Below, in pieces: positions 32,132-40,840 of a stretch of 59,537 nt of DNA. Every line of letters begins with the position of its first letter. Within the stretch, counting starts at the first letter, position 1. Source of the DNA: Treponema sp. (GTDB lineage Bacteria > Spirochaetota > Spirochaetia > Treponematales > Treponemataceae); NCBI GenBank assembly GCA_017534445.1, contig JAFXWC010000075.1, positions 1-59,537 of the forward strand, given 5' to 3'. The position numbers and the translations under genes are program-made. The notes under the pieces are model-generated. The model was given only the letters and a program-made list of their open reading frames with translations. It was not told the origin of the DNA and did not search any database.

Positions 32132-33751
32132 ATGATTTTGGTTATCGACAATTATGATTCTTTTACATACAACGTGGTGCAGGCATTGCAGCGTCTTTCT
32201 GGCGAGGAAGTTAAGGTTGTGCGCTCCAAGGAATGCACTTTGGAAGACTTGAAGGCTATGAACCCCGGCCGCCTTGTTATAAGCCCAGGCCCTGGAACCC
32301 CAAGCGATGCCGGAATCAGCAAGGAAGCCATAAAATACTTTGCGGGAAAGATACCAGTCCTTGGAATCTGCCTTGGACATCAGTCAATAGGAGAAGCTTT
32401 TGGGGCAAAAATTGTGCAGGCCAAGAGGATTTGCCACGGTGTAGTGGAAGAAATGGATCTTGACGGTCGTGGCCTTTTCCGCCTTGTTGGTAAAAAGGCA
32501 AGCTTTACGCGCTACCATTCGCTTGCAATAGACGAGTCCACCCTTCCAGCCGACTTTGAAATTACAGCCCGCTCTTCTGACGGCGACATTATGGGTATCC
32601 GCCACAAGACAATGTTTATAGAAGGTGTTCAGTTCCATCCTGAAAGCATAGCAAGCGAGGTGGGGGACAATGTTTTCCGCGCCTTCCTTAATTATAGAAG
32701 GGAAAATCTTCCCGTTGCCGCTTACCTTAACCAGATTCTTTCCGGCAAAGACCTTAGCGAAGACCAGGCAGCCCTTTTCATGGAAAACCTTACCGATGGA
32801 GACCTGGACGAGCGCGTTACAGCCGCAATGCTTACTGCCCTTGCCGCAAAGGGTCATTCAACAGGTGAAATTGTCGGATGCGCAAAGGTTCTTCTTAAAA
32901 AGAAAAAGCCGCTGCCCGAAAAGATTTCTGGTCTTGCGGAAATAGTTGGAACCGGTGGTGACTGCAAGGGAAGCTTTAACATTTCATCCCTAAGCGCAAT
33001 CGTTGCCGCTTCATGCGGACAGGGTGTTGCAAAGCACGGAAACAGGGCTGTTTCATCAAAGTCTGGTGCCGCTGACTTCTTTGAGGCACTTGGAATAAAG
33101 ATAGACAATACGCCGGAAAAAACGACAGACATCATAAAAAAGACGGGTTTTGCCTTCCTTATGGCACCTGTCTACCATTCTGCAATGCGTTTTGCTGCCC
33201 CGGTAAGAAAAGCCTTGGGAATAAAGACAATAATGAACATCCTTGGACCCCTTCTGAATCCGGCTGGGGTTGAGTACGAGGTTCTTGGCGTATACTCACA
33301 GGAGCTTCTTGAGCGTTATGCCCGCGCGGCAAAAGAACTTGGTGCCAAGCGTGTTATGGTTGTTGCAAGCGAAGACGGCTATGACGAGATAAGCCCTTGC
33401 GCAGTAACCCATGTCTTCCAGATTAACGAAGACGGAAAAGAGTTCCGCTACGTTATAGACCCCGCAAAGCTTGGCATTACAGGCATTGATCCCCAAGAGC
33501 TTGCGGGCGGTTCTGGCATTGACAACGCGAATATGGCGCTTGAAGTGCTTGAAGGAAAGGGAAGAAGGGCTGTTCGCGAGGCTGTGGCCCTTAACACAGG
33601 CGCAGTCCTTTACATAAGCGGAAAGGCACGCACTATAGCGGAAGGCTACAAGGCAGCTTTAGAGGCCATAGACAGCGGTAAGGCAAAGGCTAAGCTTGAG
33701 CAGATCCGCTCTGAAAGCAACTCTCTGTCTCCTGTAACGAATGCAGCTTAA
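32132..33751 (+). CDS. trpGD: Fused anthranilate synthase amidotransferase - anthranilate phosphoribosyltransferase
   Basis: 539 residues. Domain 1 (1 to about 190) is TrpG with nucleophile Cys80 (GICLGHQ), His169 and Glu171 (GVQFHPESI). Domain 2 (about 195-539) is TrpD with GTGGD at 273-277, the KHGNRAVSSKSGAAD region and LGPLLNPAG. A GD fusion is known in enterobacteria and some other lineages. It performs steps 1 (glutamine side) and 2 of tryptophan synthesis. AGGAGG at 32120-32125 gives a strong ribosome-binding site just after the tandem repeat. Confidence 0.95.
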   Translation: MILVIDNYDSFTYNVVQALQRLSGEEVKVVRSKECTLEDLKAMNPGRLVISPGPGTPSDAGISKEAIKYFAGKIPVLGICLGHQSIGEAFGAKIVQAKRICHGVVEEMDLDGRGLFRLVGKKASFTRYHSLAIDESTLPADFEITARSSDGDIMGIRHKTMFIEGVQFHPESIASEVGDNVFRAFLNYRRENLPVAAYLNQILSGKDLSEDQAALFMENLTDGDLDERVTAAMLTALAAKGHSTGEIVGCAKVLLKKKKPLPEKISGLAEIVGTGGDCKGSFNISSLSAIVAASCGQGVAKHGNRAVSSKSGAADFFEALGIKIDNTPEKTTDIIKKTGFAFLMAPVYHSAMRFAAPVRKALGIKTIMNILGPLLNPAGVEYEVLGVYSQELLERYARAAKELGAKRVMVVASEDGYDEISPCAVTHVFQINEDGKEFRYVIDPAKLGITGIDPQELAGGSGIDNANMALEVLEGKGRRAVREAVALNTGAVLYISGKARTIAEGYKAALEAIDSGKAKAKLEQIRSESNSLSPVTNAA

Positions 33752-33772
33752 TTTTTCCTGAGCTTTTTCAGG

Positions 33773-33831
33773 AGCCGCTTTTGTCGAGCCCTTCCAATCG
33801 GGGCTAGGTGCTTTGGCAAGAGCGGCTTTTT
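33773..33831 (+). terminator. Terminator after trpGD, with a dispersed-repeat fragment in its loop
   Basis: GCCGCT at 33774-33779 pairs with AGCGGC at 33821-33826, followed by TTTTT. The loop contains CCCTTCCAATCGGGGCTAGG, a fragment of the dispersed repeat. Confidence 0.6.
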
Positions 33832-33903
33832 CAAAAATCTTGCCGGCTAACATAAAAATAGAGAGTTTTCCGAAATGTTTGCACCTTTTGCCGGTCCAAA
33901 AAA

Positions 33904-33933
33904 CTTGACATAGCCTTATAAATGCACGGATAA
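33904..33933 (+). promoter_or_regulatory. Promoter of the orphan sugar-binding protein
   Basis: TTGACA at 33904-33909, 18 bp, GATAAT at 33928-33933. A leader of about 130 nt follows with no recognised riboswitch. Confidence 0.6.
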
Positions 33934-34068
33934 TATACTCATTGAACTTTTTTGTTCCACAGGTGGCCCTTTTGTACTGATGCGACTAAAAAATATCTTA
34001 AAACACCCTGGGCTGGCCTTGGAAGATGCGGCTTTTGTCCGCCCAAAGAAGTTCTTGGGGATAGTTTA

Positions 34069-35382
34069 ATGAAAAAGTATTGTTTGGCAGCAGGCCTTTG
34101 TGCTGTGGTTCTTTCCTTCCTTGGATGCAAGGAAAAGTCAAATTCATCGCAAAGTGAAAATTCCGAAAAAAAGATTGTAGTTTGGTCATACTCTAATGAG
34201 CTTGGCAACATGATAGATGCTCCGTCTTTTGGCTACAAGGCGACCCATCCTGATGTCCAGGTTGACTATTCGCTTACTCCTGTTGACCAGTTTACGTCAA
34301 AGCTGGACCGTTCGCTTAACTGTGCAAGCGGTGCCCCCGACTTGTTCGCACTGGACGTTTCTTTTGTCCGTAAGTATATAGAAGAAGGTGAGGAGCTTCT
34401 GCTTCCTCTGGACGACATTTATGACCAGATTAAGGACAAGATGGATTCCTATCCGGTTCAGGTTGGAAGCCATGACGGGCATGTTTACGGTCTTAGCTGG
34501 CAGGTCTTTCCAGGAGCCGTCTTTTACCGCAGAAGCCTTGCCAAGCGTTTCTTTGGAACCGACGACCCGGAGATGGTCCAGCAGCACTTAAAGGATATCC
34601 GCTCATTCTTGGATTCTGCAAAGCTCATCAATGAAAAGTCCTACGGAACAGTCTACATTGTTTCTTCTTCGCAGGATTTGTTTATGCCTTACAAGGGGCT
34701 TAGAAAGGTTCACTGGATTACCAACGGAAACCTTTATATAGACCCTGCCATGCAGTCTTACATGGAAATGTGCCGGACAATGCACGTAAACCACTATTCT
34801 GCCGGCGTTCAGCAATGGTCGGAGGGTTGGTTTGCAGGTATGAACGACACCCTTACCGATGAATCTGGCAAGAACGTCCAGATTTTCTGCTATTTCCTTC
34901 CGGCTTGGGGTCTGCATTCCGTGCTAAAGGAAAATGCCGGTAATACTGCCGGAGACTGGGCCATGGTTGCGGGGCCGGTTCAATACGACTGCGGACGGAC
35001 CTGGCTTGCCGCCTACAAGGGAACAAAAAATCCCGATGCAGTAAAGGAAATGATCCGCTACCTTGTCAGCGATGATGATTTTTGCACCGAGTATGCCAAG
35101 CTTACGGGCGACATTGTTGCAAACATCCACACCCAGGACAAGATAAAGAATACCTTTACCGAACCCTTCCTTGGCGGACAGAACCACTATGCCGAATTGT
35201 GCGAAATGTCCAAGAATACAAAGGAAAGTCTTGTTCAAGGCTCAGATCAGGCCATAGAAGCCCTGTGGAAAGAAGCCGTTTTTTCCTATGCCTACGGTGA
35301 AAAGACAAAGGAAGAGGCCATAGCAGGCTTTAGGTCCCATGTAAAAGGAACCCTTGGCTTTGATTCCTGGGTAATTGAATGA
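34069..35382 (+). CDS. Orphan ABC sugar-binding lipoprotein, paralogue of the xyl-locus protein
   Basis: 437 residues, family 1 extracellular solute-binding protein. Start 34069 (GGGGA upstream) gives signal peptide MKKYCLAAGLCAVVLSFLGC with lipobox FLGC. The mature domain starts KIVVWSYSNELGNM. Over its whole length it matches the 48933 protein closely (for example EGWFAGM, EPFLGGQNHY, DQAIEALW), so the two are recent paralogues. This copy has no permease genes and sits between trpGD and trpCF. Its codons are the ordinary mix of the region, while the 48933 copy uses a narrow preferred set, pointing to lower expression here. It may present another sugar to the same permeases or act as a sensor. 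Confidence 0.9.
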   Translation: MKKYCLAAGLCAVVLSFLGCKEKSNSSQSENSEKKIVVWSYSNELGNMIDAPSFGYKATHPDVQVDYSLTPVDQFTSKLDRSLNCASGAPDLFALDVSFVRKYIEEGEELLLPLDDIYDQIKDKMDSYPVQVGSHDGHVYGLSWQVFPGAVFYRRSLAKRFFGTDDPEMVQQHLKDIRSFLDSAKLINEKSYGTVYIVSSSQDLFMPYKGLRKVHWITNGNLYIDPAMQSYMEMCRTMHVNHYSAGVQQWSEGWFAGMNDTLTDESGKNVQIFCYFLPAWGLHSVLKENAGNTAGDWAMVAGPVQYDCGRTWLAAYKGTKNPDAVKEMIRYLVSDDDFCTEYAKLTGDIVANIHTQDKIKNTFTEPFLGGQNHYAELCEMSKNTKESLVQGSDQAIEALWKEAVFSYAYGEKTKEEAIAGFRSHVKGTLGFDSWVIE

Positions 35383-35420
35383 CGGTGAGATTTTGTATTT
35401 TTCCACTTGAAAATTTAAGG

Positions 35421-35807
35421 CTATTTCTTTACAATTTCTGTTATCTGCACGGAAGCGTGGCCGTTTTGGCTTGAGAGTTTGCCCTTTGCAAAGAGTTTTC
35501 CGTCCACAAGGATTTCTGCCGACTCTATGGGCTGGCGGTCCAACTGGATAACGGTTCCCTTTGTGAATGAGTCCACTTCTTTCTGCTTTTTAAGGATGGA
35601 ACCGTATACGACGGTGATTCTGCGTGGAGAGGTGGCGTTTGCTTCTGCAAAAAGGGCTGCTGCCCTTGCCTTTCTTGCTGCTATTTTTGCCGCACGTACT
35701 TTTGCTGCGTCTTCGGATGTGGCTGTCTCAACCTTTTGGGTGGCTTGGCTTTTTGCTTCTGCCTGAGGCTTTTTGACAGGTTCTGTTTTTGGTGTGCTGG
35801 GACTCAT
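35421..35807 (-). CDS. FliN/SpoA-domain protein with Ala/Lys-rich N-terminus
   Basis: 128 residues. The C-terminal ~70 residues (RRITVVYGSILKKQKEVDSFTKGTVIQLDRQPIESAEILVDGKLFAKGKL) have the SpoA/FliN surface-presentation fold of the flagellar switch C-ring. Residues 1-55 are Ala/Lys-rich and probably disordered or helical. FliN of the flagellar operon is usually bigger in spirochaetes and sits with fliM, so this orphan may be an accessory switch protein. TGGAGG at about 35812-35817 supports the start. Promoter TTGCAT (35852-35847), 16 bp, TATAAT (35830-35825). Confidence 0.75.
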   Translation of the reverse strand: MSPSTPKTEPVKKPQAEAKSQATQKVETATSEDAAKVRAAKIAARKARAAALFAEANATSPRRITVVYGSILKKQKEVDSFTKGTVIQLDRQPIESAEILVDGKLFAKGKLSSQNGHASVQITEIVKK

Positions 35808-35824
35808 GATTCCTCCACAAATTA

Positions 35825-35852
35825 ATTATAGCATAAGTTTTTACAAATGCAA
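35825..35852 (-). promoter_or_regulatory. Promoter of the FliN-like gene
   Basis: TTGCAT, 16 bp, TATAAT on the minus strand, in the 92-bp gap shared with trpCF. Confidence 0.6.
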
Positions 35853-35899
35853 GGAAATTGGGCATTTTTGCCGATTTATTAATAGAAGGCTGAAAAAAA

Positions 35900-37474
35900 A
35901 TGAGTATTATTGAAGAAATTGTTCAAAAAAGAAAGCAGGATATAAGGAACCTTAGTTTTAACTACGGTGTTGACATTCCGCGCGAGCGTCCAAGACGTGT
36001 TGTGCCATTCCTTGGCTCAAAGGGCGCAATCTTGGAAATAAAGAGGGCTTCTCCAAGCAAGGGCGACATTGCCCCCAACCTTGATGCGGCTGATACTGCC
36101 CGCAAGTACGTTGAGGCTGGTGCAAGCGCAATTTCTGTCCTTACGGAGCAGAACTATTTCAAGGGTTCCCTTCAGGACCTGATAGCCGTCTGTGAGGAAG
36201 TGGGAAACCGAAACATTGCCGTCCTTCGCAAGGACTTTCTCTTTGACCCGGAAGAGGTTGAAATTGCATACAAGTGCGGTGCCGATGCCGTACTTCTGAT
36301 TGCCCGCATGCTGGACACAGAAAAGCTCATAGAGATGGCCCGTGAATGTGCCTTCCTAAAGATTACCGCTTTTGTAGAACTTAGGCAGAGCGAAGACTTG
36401 CAGAAATACAAGCAGCTTTTGGAAGCCGTGGACAACCGCTACATTGTTTGCGGTGTAAATGCCCGCGACTTGGCAGACTTTAGCATAGACTTCCTTAAGC
36501 CAGCCGGTATGATTAGGGAAATCCGCATTATTTCTGGAGTAAGTTCCCGCGTTGTGTTTGAAAGCGGAATCAAGACCCCCCAGGCCGCCGCTTTTGCAGG
36601 TAGCCTTGGCTTTACCGGAATGTTGCTTGGCGAAGCAGCTGCCTCCAACCCGGAGCAGGCAAGTGAGCTTGTTGCAGCCTTTGTGGATGGGGAAGAAAAC
36701 GACGCTTCCAAAAAATGGCTTGAGTATGCCGGAAACTTGCGCCGCCGTGTGGAAAAGAAGCCGCGTCCCTTCGTTAAGATTTGCGGCATAACGTCTGCAC
36801 CCGATGCGGTAAAAGCCGTAAAGCTTGGTGCCGACCTTTTGGGCTTTGTCTTTTGTGCGGAAAGCAAGCGCAATGTTGGTGGCGCAACGGTGGCAAAAAT
36901 TGCGGGAGAACTTCAGAATTCCAGCCTGCGCGGAAAGGTTAGCCTTGTTGGCGTAATAACCGATCCTTTCAGCAGCGAGGCAAAGGAAGCTTTTGCCCTT
37001 ATAGACAGCGGTGTCCTTGACTTTATCCAGCTGCATGGATGTGCTGATGAATTCCTTAGGGCAGAAGAGCTTGAGGCCGGAAAGAAGCATCTGCATCCTG
37101 CAGAAATACCCCATTATCCAGCCGTTAACATAACCAGCGTGGAAGACTTGCAGCAAATAGACGTGATGACTTCTTTTGGTGAGCCAAGAATCCTTATTGA
37201 CGCAAAAGACGGAAATCAGGTTGGCGGAACCGGCATTCAGGTTGGCGAAAGTTTTGTTGAGCAGGTTAGCAAAAAGACCAAGCTCTGGATTGCGGGCGGA
37301 ATTGACCCCAAGAACGTAAAGGACATTATTCAGAAGTTCAACCCTGAACTTTTGGATGTTTCTAGCGGAGTTGAGTCTGCTCCTGGCGTTAAGGACTACG
37401 CAAAGATGGAAAAGCTCTTTAAGGCCATAAAGTCCGGCGTAAAAAAGGTCAAGAAAGAAAAGAAAGAAAAGTAA
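35900..37474 (+). CDS. trpCF: Fused indole-3-glycerol-phosphate synthase - phosphoribosylanthranilate isomerase
   Basis: 524 residues, two TIM barrels. Residues 1 to about 255 are TrpC (EIKRASPSKGDI, SVLTEQNYFKGS, RKDFLFDPEEV, CGVNARDLADF). About 285-510 are TrpF (FVKICGIT, FIQLHG, LIDAKDGNQVGGTG, IAGGIDPKNV). A 15-residue Lys/Glu tail ends the protein. A C-F fusion is known in Escherichia coli and relatives. It performs steps 3 and 4 of tryptophan synthesis; trpB and trpA are not in the window. It converges with the 37477 gene, leaving two bases between stops and no room for a separate terminator. Confidence 0.95.
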   Translation: MSIIEEIVQKRKQDIRNLSFNYGVDIPRERPRRVVPFLGSKGAILEIKRASPSKGDIAPNLDAADTARKYVEAGASAISVLTEQNYFKGSLQDLIAVCEEVGNRNIAVLRKDFLFDPEEVEIAYKCGADAVLLIARMLDTEKLIEMARECAFLKITAFVELRQSEDLQKYKQLLEAVDNRYIVCGVNARDLADFSIDFLKPAGMIREIRIISGVSSRVVFESGIKTPQAAAFAGSLGFTGMLLGEAAASNPEQASELVAAFVDGEENDASKKWLEYAGNLRRRVEKKPRPFVKICGITSAPDAVKAVKLGADLLGFVFCAESKRNVGGATVAKIAGELQNSSLRGKVSLVGVITDPFSSEAKEAFALIDSGVLDFIQLHGCADEFLRAEELEAGKKHLHPAEIPHYPAVNITSVEDLQQIDVMTSFGEPRILIDAKDGNQVGGTGIQVGESFVEQVSKKTKLWIAGGIDPKNVKDIIQKFNPELLDVSSGVESAPGVKDYAKMEKLFKAIKSGVKKVKKEKKEK

Positions 37475-37476
37475 AA

Positions 37477-40400
37477 TCAGAAGAAGAAAGAAGAGCCTAT
37501 GCCTATTACGTACTTTTCCCTGCCGTTAAACCGGTGGGGATGGTAGCGGAAGGATAGGCTAGCCCTGTGCATTATGGAAGGAGAGGCCAGTACACCAGTG
37601 TTTATCATGCTGTAGATGGAGGCTGTTATGGACAGGGAGTCTTCTATCATGTCCCAGTCCGCTTCTTTGAATGCATTTGCAATCCTGAAAATTTCCATGT
37701 CGCCATTGGGGTGCCACATTCTTACCGAGTATCCACCCGTAAGCGCAAACCTTTTAAAGTAAAGCGGCACCGGAGTAAGCCCCTTTTGAATTTCAGACGC
37801 AAAGAGTACGCCTTCTGCCGAGACCTTAAAGAGGCTGGTAGCGTTGTAGCACAAGGAGCCTGAAAGTGAGACCGGCAGGTTGTAGGTAAAGCCCTGCCTG
37901 CAGTCAATGGGAATGAGCCTTCCAATGCGGATTGTGGCAGAAGGGAAAAGCTGGCTGTTTGAGAAGGAGTTTTCCGTAGCCTTGTCGCGAAGGTATTTGT
38001 TTGCGTAAACCGTTTTAAAGCTGAATCCAGAACTGTTCCAGTAGCCAGGGCCTGTCTTGTGGATGTTTGAGTATTCAAGGGAAAGGGCGTTTTGTACGGA
38101 AAAAATGCTGTGGTTGTCTGAGTCCTCTAGTTTTGTGGAGGCAAAGATTCCGCTTTCGTCAACGCCAAAGAGCGAAAAGTCATAGTCGCCGTTGCTTGAA
38201 ATTTTCTGCTTTCCGTCTACGAGAAGGTTTCTTTCCGTTGCAGTAATGGAACCTGTCTTTCCAACATGCACCGTGTTGCTTATGCTTATGCTGTTTGAAA
38301 ACTGCCTAAAGCCGCTTGTGTCGTAGGTAATGGCCGCTTCTTCATTGTAGACAAAGAACTGGGTCTGGGCCATGGAGCCGCCCTGGAGTTTTGCCGCAAA
38401 GCCTCCGCACTTGCTGAATACATCCCATCCCGTGCTTAGGGAAAGAATCTCGTTGTCCCAGGGGGTTGAAAAGATTCCCATTAGGCCGGGGAAGATTATT
38501 GTGTTTGACAAGGCACCGTTGTTGTCGTACTGGGGAACGTATGAAAATGGGAGGACCGAGAGCTTTTTTTGGAACATGTTTTTGTAGGGCTTTGCGTCTG
38601 CCAAAAAATCAGCGTATTCGGCATCTTGTACCGCACCTTGTGCCGCTTCCTGACCTTCCTTGCCTTTGCTTTTTTTGCCGGCCAGGTTTTCCTTCCTGCC
38701 TGCTGCATCTATGCTTGCGTATGCTATCCTTTTGCCTGCCCCAAACCCCTGCATGGGAACTTTTTCCGTCTGCATAAGGAAAAGCTTGCTGTCCGTATAA
38801 AAATGCGCGCTGTAAACTGTCTTTTCCCCAAGGCAAACCGGGCTGTAGACACCGCCGGAAAGGTCAGTGGACTGCATGTATGCCGTAGAATCTTCTATTA
38901 TACAAAGTCGGGGAAAGCTTCCCTTTGTTGCAAAGCTAAGTGCAAGGCTTTCTTGGCCGTAAGGAATTTCACCTAAGCTTGAGCCAGACAAGGCTTTTTT
39001 GCCGTAATAAAAGGAAAGTGAGCGGAGTTCTGCCTTTGCCCCCAGCGAATACTCAATTCCGCTGCCGCTGTTTTTTCCGTAGACAAAGAGGTTCTTTATT
39101 TTCCATTCAAGTCCCTGTTTGCAAAGAAAGGCAATGTTGCCGCCGCTTCCTCCGCAAAGGCAGAAGACTGCGTCCCGGTCTGGAAGGTTTACAAGCTTGT
39201 CTTCTACGGCATGGCCGTCTTTTATGCGGTAGGTCTTTATGAATGATTCCTGACCCATGGTTTTTACCGCGGCAAATGCGTATTCGGTTGCAGGCCCCTG
39301 CTTTCCTATGATAAGAACAGTTGCATCCCTAAGGCCTGTCTCATCTATGAAAGTCCATTCCTTGCTTTCCATGTTAAAGAACTTTACCTTTGTCTTTACG
39401 TTCATGCTGTTGTAGCTGTAGTAGCTTACGGCAAGAAAGGCACCGTCCGGTGAAAGTGAGATAGAATCTATTCCGTTTTGGCTAAAAAGCTTTTTTGGCT
39501 TTGCAAAGGAGCCATCTTTGTTCAGCTGGCAGAAGTAGACCGAAGAGGTCTGGGCTTCTATGTAGGCGAAACCTTTTTTACAGGGAGAAAGGTTTGTGTA
39601 CCTGTAGCCGCTTGTGTTTTTTGCGCTAAATTTTGAGCTCTCTTTTGATGATTTTTTCTTTGCATCGCCGGCACTGCCTTTTGCAGAACCGTTACTGCCT
39701 TCCCTAAAAAAGTCGCCCACAAATTCTTCTTGCAAAGGATTGCTGTTTATAGAAGGAACTTGAATGCTCTTTGCGAATTCCTTCCATGCCGCATTAAGGT
39801 TTACACCGTAGACCTTTTGGAAACCGCCCCTAAAGCTTATGTGAAAGTTGTTGATAATTTCCCACCAGAAGTCAGCATATTTTTGCATTCCGTATTTGTC
39901 CTGCAGCCACTTTGTAAAGGAACTGCCAAAGATGTATGCCGAGCTTCCCGCAGGATAGATGTCTCTGGAACCAAGCACGTCTGCCCAAGAAGGAAATTCT
40001 CCGCTAAGCTTTGCCTGTGCTATCGTATGCAGAAAGAAGGGACTGTTCAGCCTGCCTTCTCCGTCACGGCTTTCCTGGGCTACAGCAGCCCCTTCCTTTA
40101 TCATGGAGGGCGTTTCTACAAAGTCGCCCCAGTAAATCATGTTGCAAAGCCTGTGCCTAAGCTTTTGCGACTTTTGGTTTACGGTAAGCGCATGGGTAAG
40201 TTCATGCTCAAAAGTTGAAAGCAGCGTGTCCGAATAAAGGGACAGGTTTTCCTGTGCCGCCGCATCAAACAGGACTATGTGGTTGTAGCTTGCGTTGCTA
40301 AAGTAGGCGTTGTATACGTCTGTACTCTGGGTGATTACAACGGGCATGTCCTTAAAGGGGCAGGTCATGTTCATCTGGGAGCATATCTTTTTGCAGATGC

Positions 40401-40593
40401 CGTCCGCCTTTTCCCTAAGCTCCTTTGCGCTTTTTAGGCATTGCTCTGGAAAGATGATGAGAAAATATTCGCTTTGGACGGAGCGGATGTTTGTGCCGCC
40501 AGAAAGCTGGCCGTTAAAGTTTTCTACCTGTGAGTGCAGCGTGTGGATGGCAAAAAAAACGAGCAGCACGAATATGACCTGAAATTTTCTCAT
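37477..40593 (-). CDS. Secreted zinc-protease-like protein with propeller and outer-membrane barrel
   Basis: 1038 residues from ATG 40593 (TTGGGG upstream; GTG 40599 is a less likely start). A signal peptide (MRKFQVIFVLLVFFAIHTLHS) is followed by a gluzincin-like 'peptidase MA' domain: HELTH at 130-134 and a downstream Glu in SMIKEGAAV (about 167) as third zinc ligand. Next comes a TolB/WD-like beta-propeller region (about 300-650) with a low-complexity Ser/Lys stretch before it. The last ~370 residues are rich in alternating aromatic strands and end in GIGSSFFF, a BamA-type C-terminal signal. It is probably a surface-anchored protein with its protease domain in the periplasm or outside. The domain order resembles large spirochaete OM proteins, but no named family was recognised. 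Confidence 0.78.
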   Translation of the reverse strand: MRKFQVIFVLLVFFAIHTLHSQVENFNGQLSGGTNIRSVQSEYFLIIFPEQCLKSAKELREKADGICKKICSQMNMTCPFKDMPVVITQSTDVYNAYFSNASYNHIVLFDAAAQENLSLYSDTLLSTFEHELTHALTVNQKSQKLRHRLCNMIYWGDFVETPSMIKEGAAVAQESRDGEGRLNSPFFLHTIAQAKLSGEFPSWADVLGSRDIYPAGSSAYIFGSSFTKWLQDKYGMQKYADFWWEIINNFHISFRGGFQKVYGVNLNAAWKEFAKSIQVPSINSNPLQEEFVGDFFREGSNGSAKGSAGDAKKKSSKESSKFSAKNTSGYRYTNLSPCKKGFAYIEAQTSSVYFCQLNKDGSFAKPKKLFSQNGIDSISLSPDGAFLAVSYYSYNSMNVKTKVKFFNMESKEWTFIDETGLRDATVLIIGKQGPATEYAFAAVKTMGQESFIKTYRIKDGHAVEDKLVNLPDRDAVFCLCGGSGGNIAFLCKQGLEWKIKNLFVYGKNSGSGIEYSLGAKAELRSLSFYYGKKALSGSSLGEIPYGQESLALSFATKGSFPRLCIIEDSTAYMQSTDLSGGVYSPVCLGEKTVYSAHFYTDSKLFLMQTEKVPMQGFGAGKRIAYASIDAAGRKENLAGKKSKGKEGQEAAQGAVQDAEYADFLADAKPYKNMFQKKLSVLPFSYVPQYDNNGALSNTIIFPGLMGIFSTPWDNEILSLSTGWDVFSKCGGFAAKLQGGSMAQTQFFVYNEEAAITYDTSGFRQFSNSISISNTVHVGKTGSITATERNLLVDGKQKISSNGDYDFSLFGVDESGIFASTKLEDSDNHSIFSVQNALSLEYSNIHKTGPGYWNSSGFSFKTVYANKYLRDKATENSFSNSQLFPSATIRIGRLIPIDCRQGFTYNLPVSLSGSLCYNATSLFKVSAEGVLFASEIQKGLTPVPLYFKRFALTGGYSVRMWHPNGDMEIFRIANAFKEADWDMIEDSLSITASIYSMINTGVLASPSIMHRASLSFRYHPHRFNGREKYVIGIGSSFFF

Positions 40594-40631
40594 GTGCACC
40601 CCAATCTTGTTTTGCAGAATCTGGCGGAAAT

Positions 40632-40670
40632 AAAAAAGCCGTAAAATTCACACTTAGCAAATTCTACGGC
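40632..40670 (-). terminator. Terminator of tRNA-Cys
   Basis: GCCGTAGAATTT / GAATTTTACGGC-type stem followed by TTTTTTATTT on the minus strand. Confidence 0.85.
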
Positions 40671-40677
40671 TCGTAAA

Positions 40678-40749
40678 AGGCGTCTAGCGGAGTCGAACCG
40701 CTTCATAGTGGTTTTGCAGACCATTCCCTTCCCACTTGGGTAAGACGCC
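40678..40749 (-). tRNA. tRNA-Cys (anticodon GCA)
   Basis: 72-nt cloverleaf. Acceptor GGCGTCT / AGACGCC perfect, anticodon loop CTGCAAA (GCA), T-arm AGCGG-TTCGACT-CCGCT, discriminator U at 40678, which is the normal cysteine identity base. CCA is not encoded. Confidence 0.95.
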
Positions 40750-40805
40750 ATAACGGAAATAAGCATAGCATTTTTTGCAACTTGTGTCAACAATATACAT
40801 TTTTC

Positions 40806-40834
40806 TTTACAGGAAAAAAATCCCGTGCTAGTAT
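40806..40834 (+). promoter_or_regulatory. Promoter of the DUF4846 lipoprotein, abutting the ATG
   Basis: TTTACA at 40806-40811, 17 bp, extended -10 TGC-TAGTAT (40829-40834), then six bases and ATG 40841. A leaderless transcript is predicted. Confidence 0.65.
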
Positions 40835-40840
40835 TATCTC

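Noticed and set aside
37567..40582. Several plus-strand ORFs of 70-160 codons
   Set aside because: All are antisense to the 1038-residue secreted protein, which has a signal peptide, catalytic motif and continuous frame.
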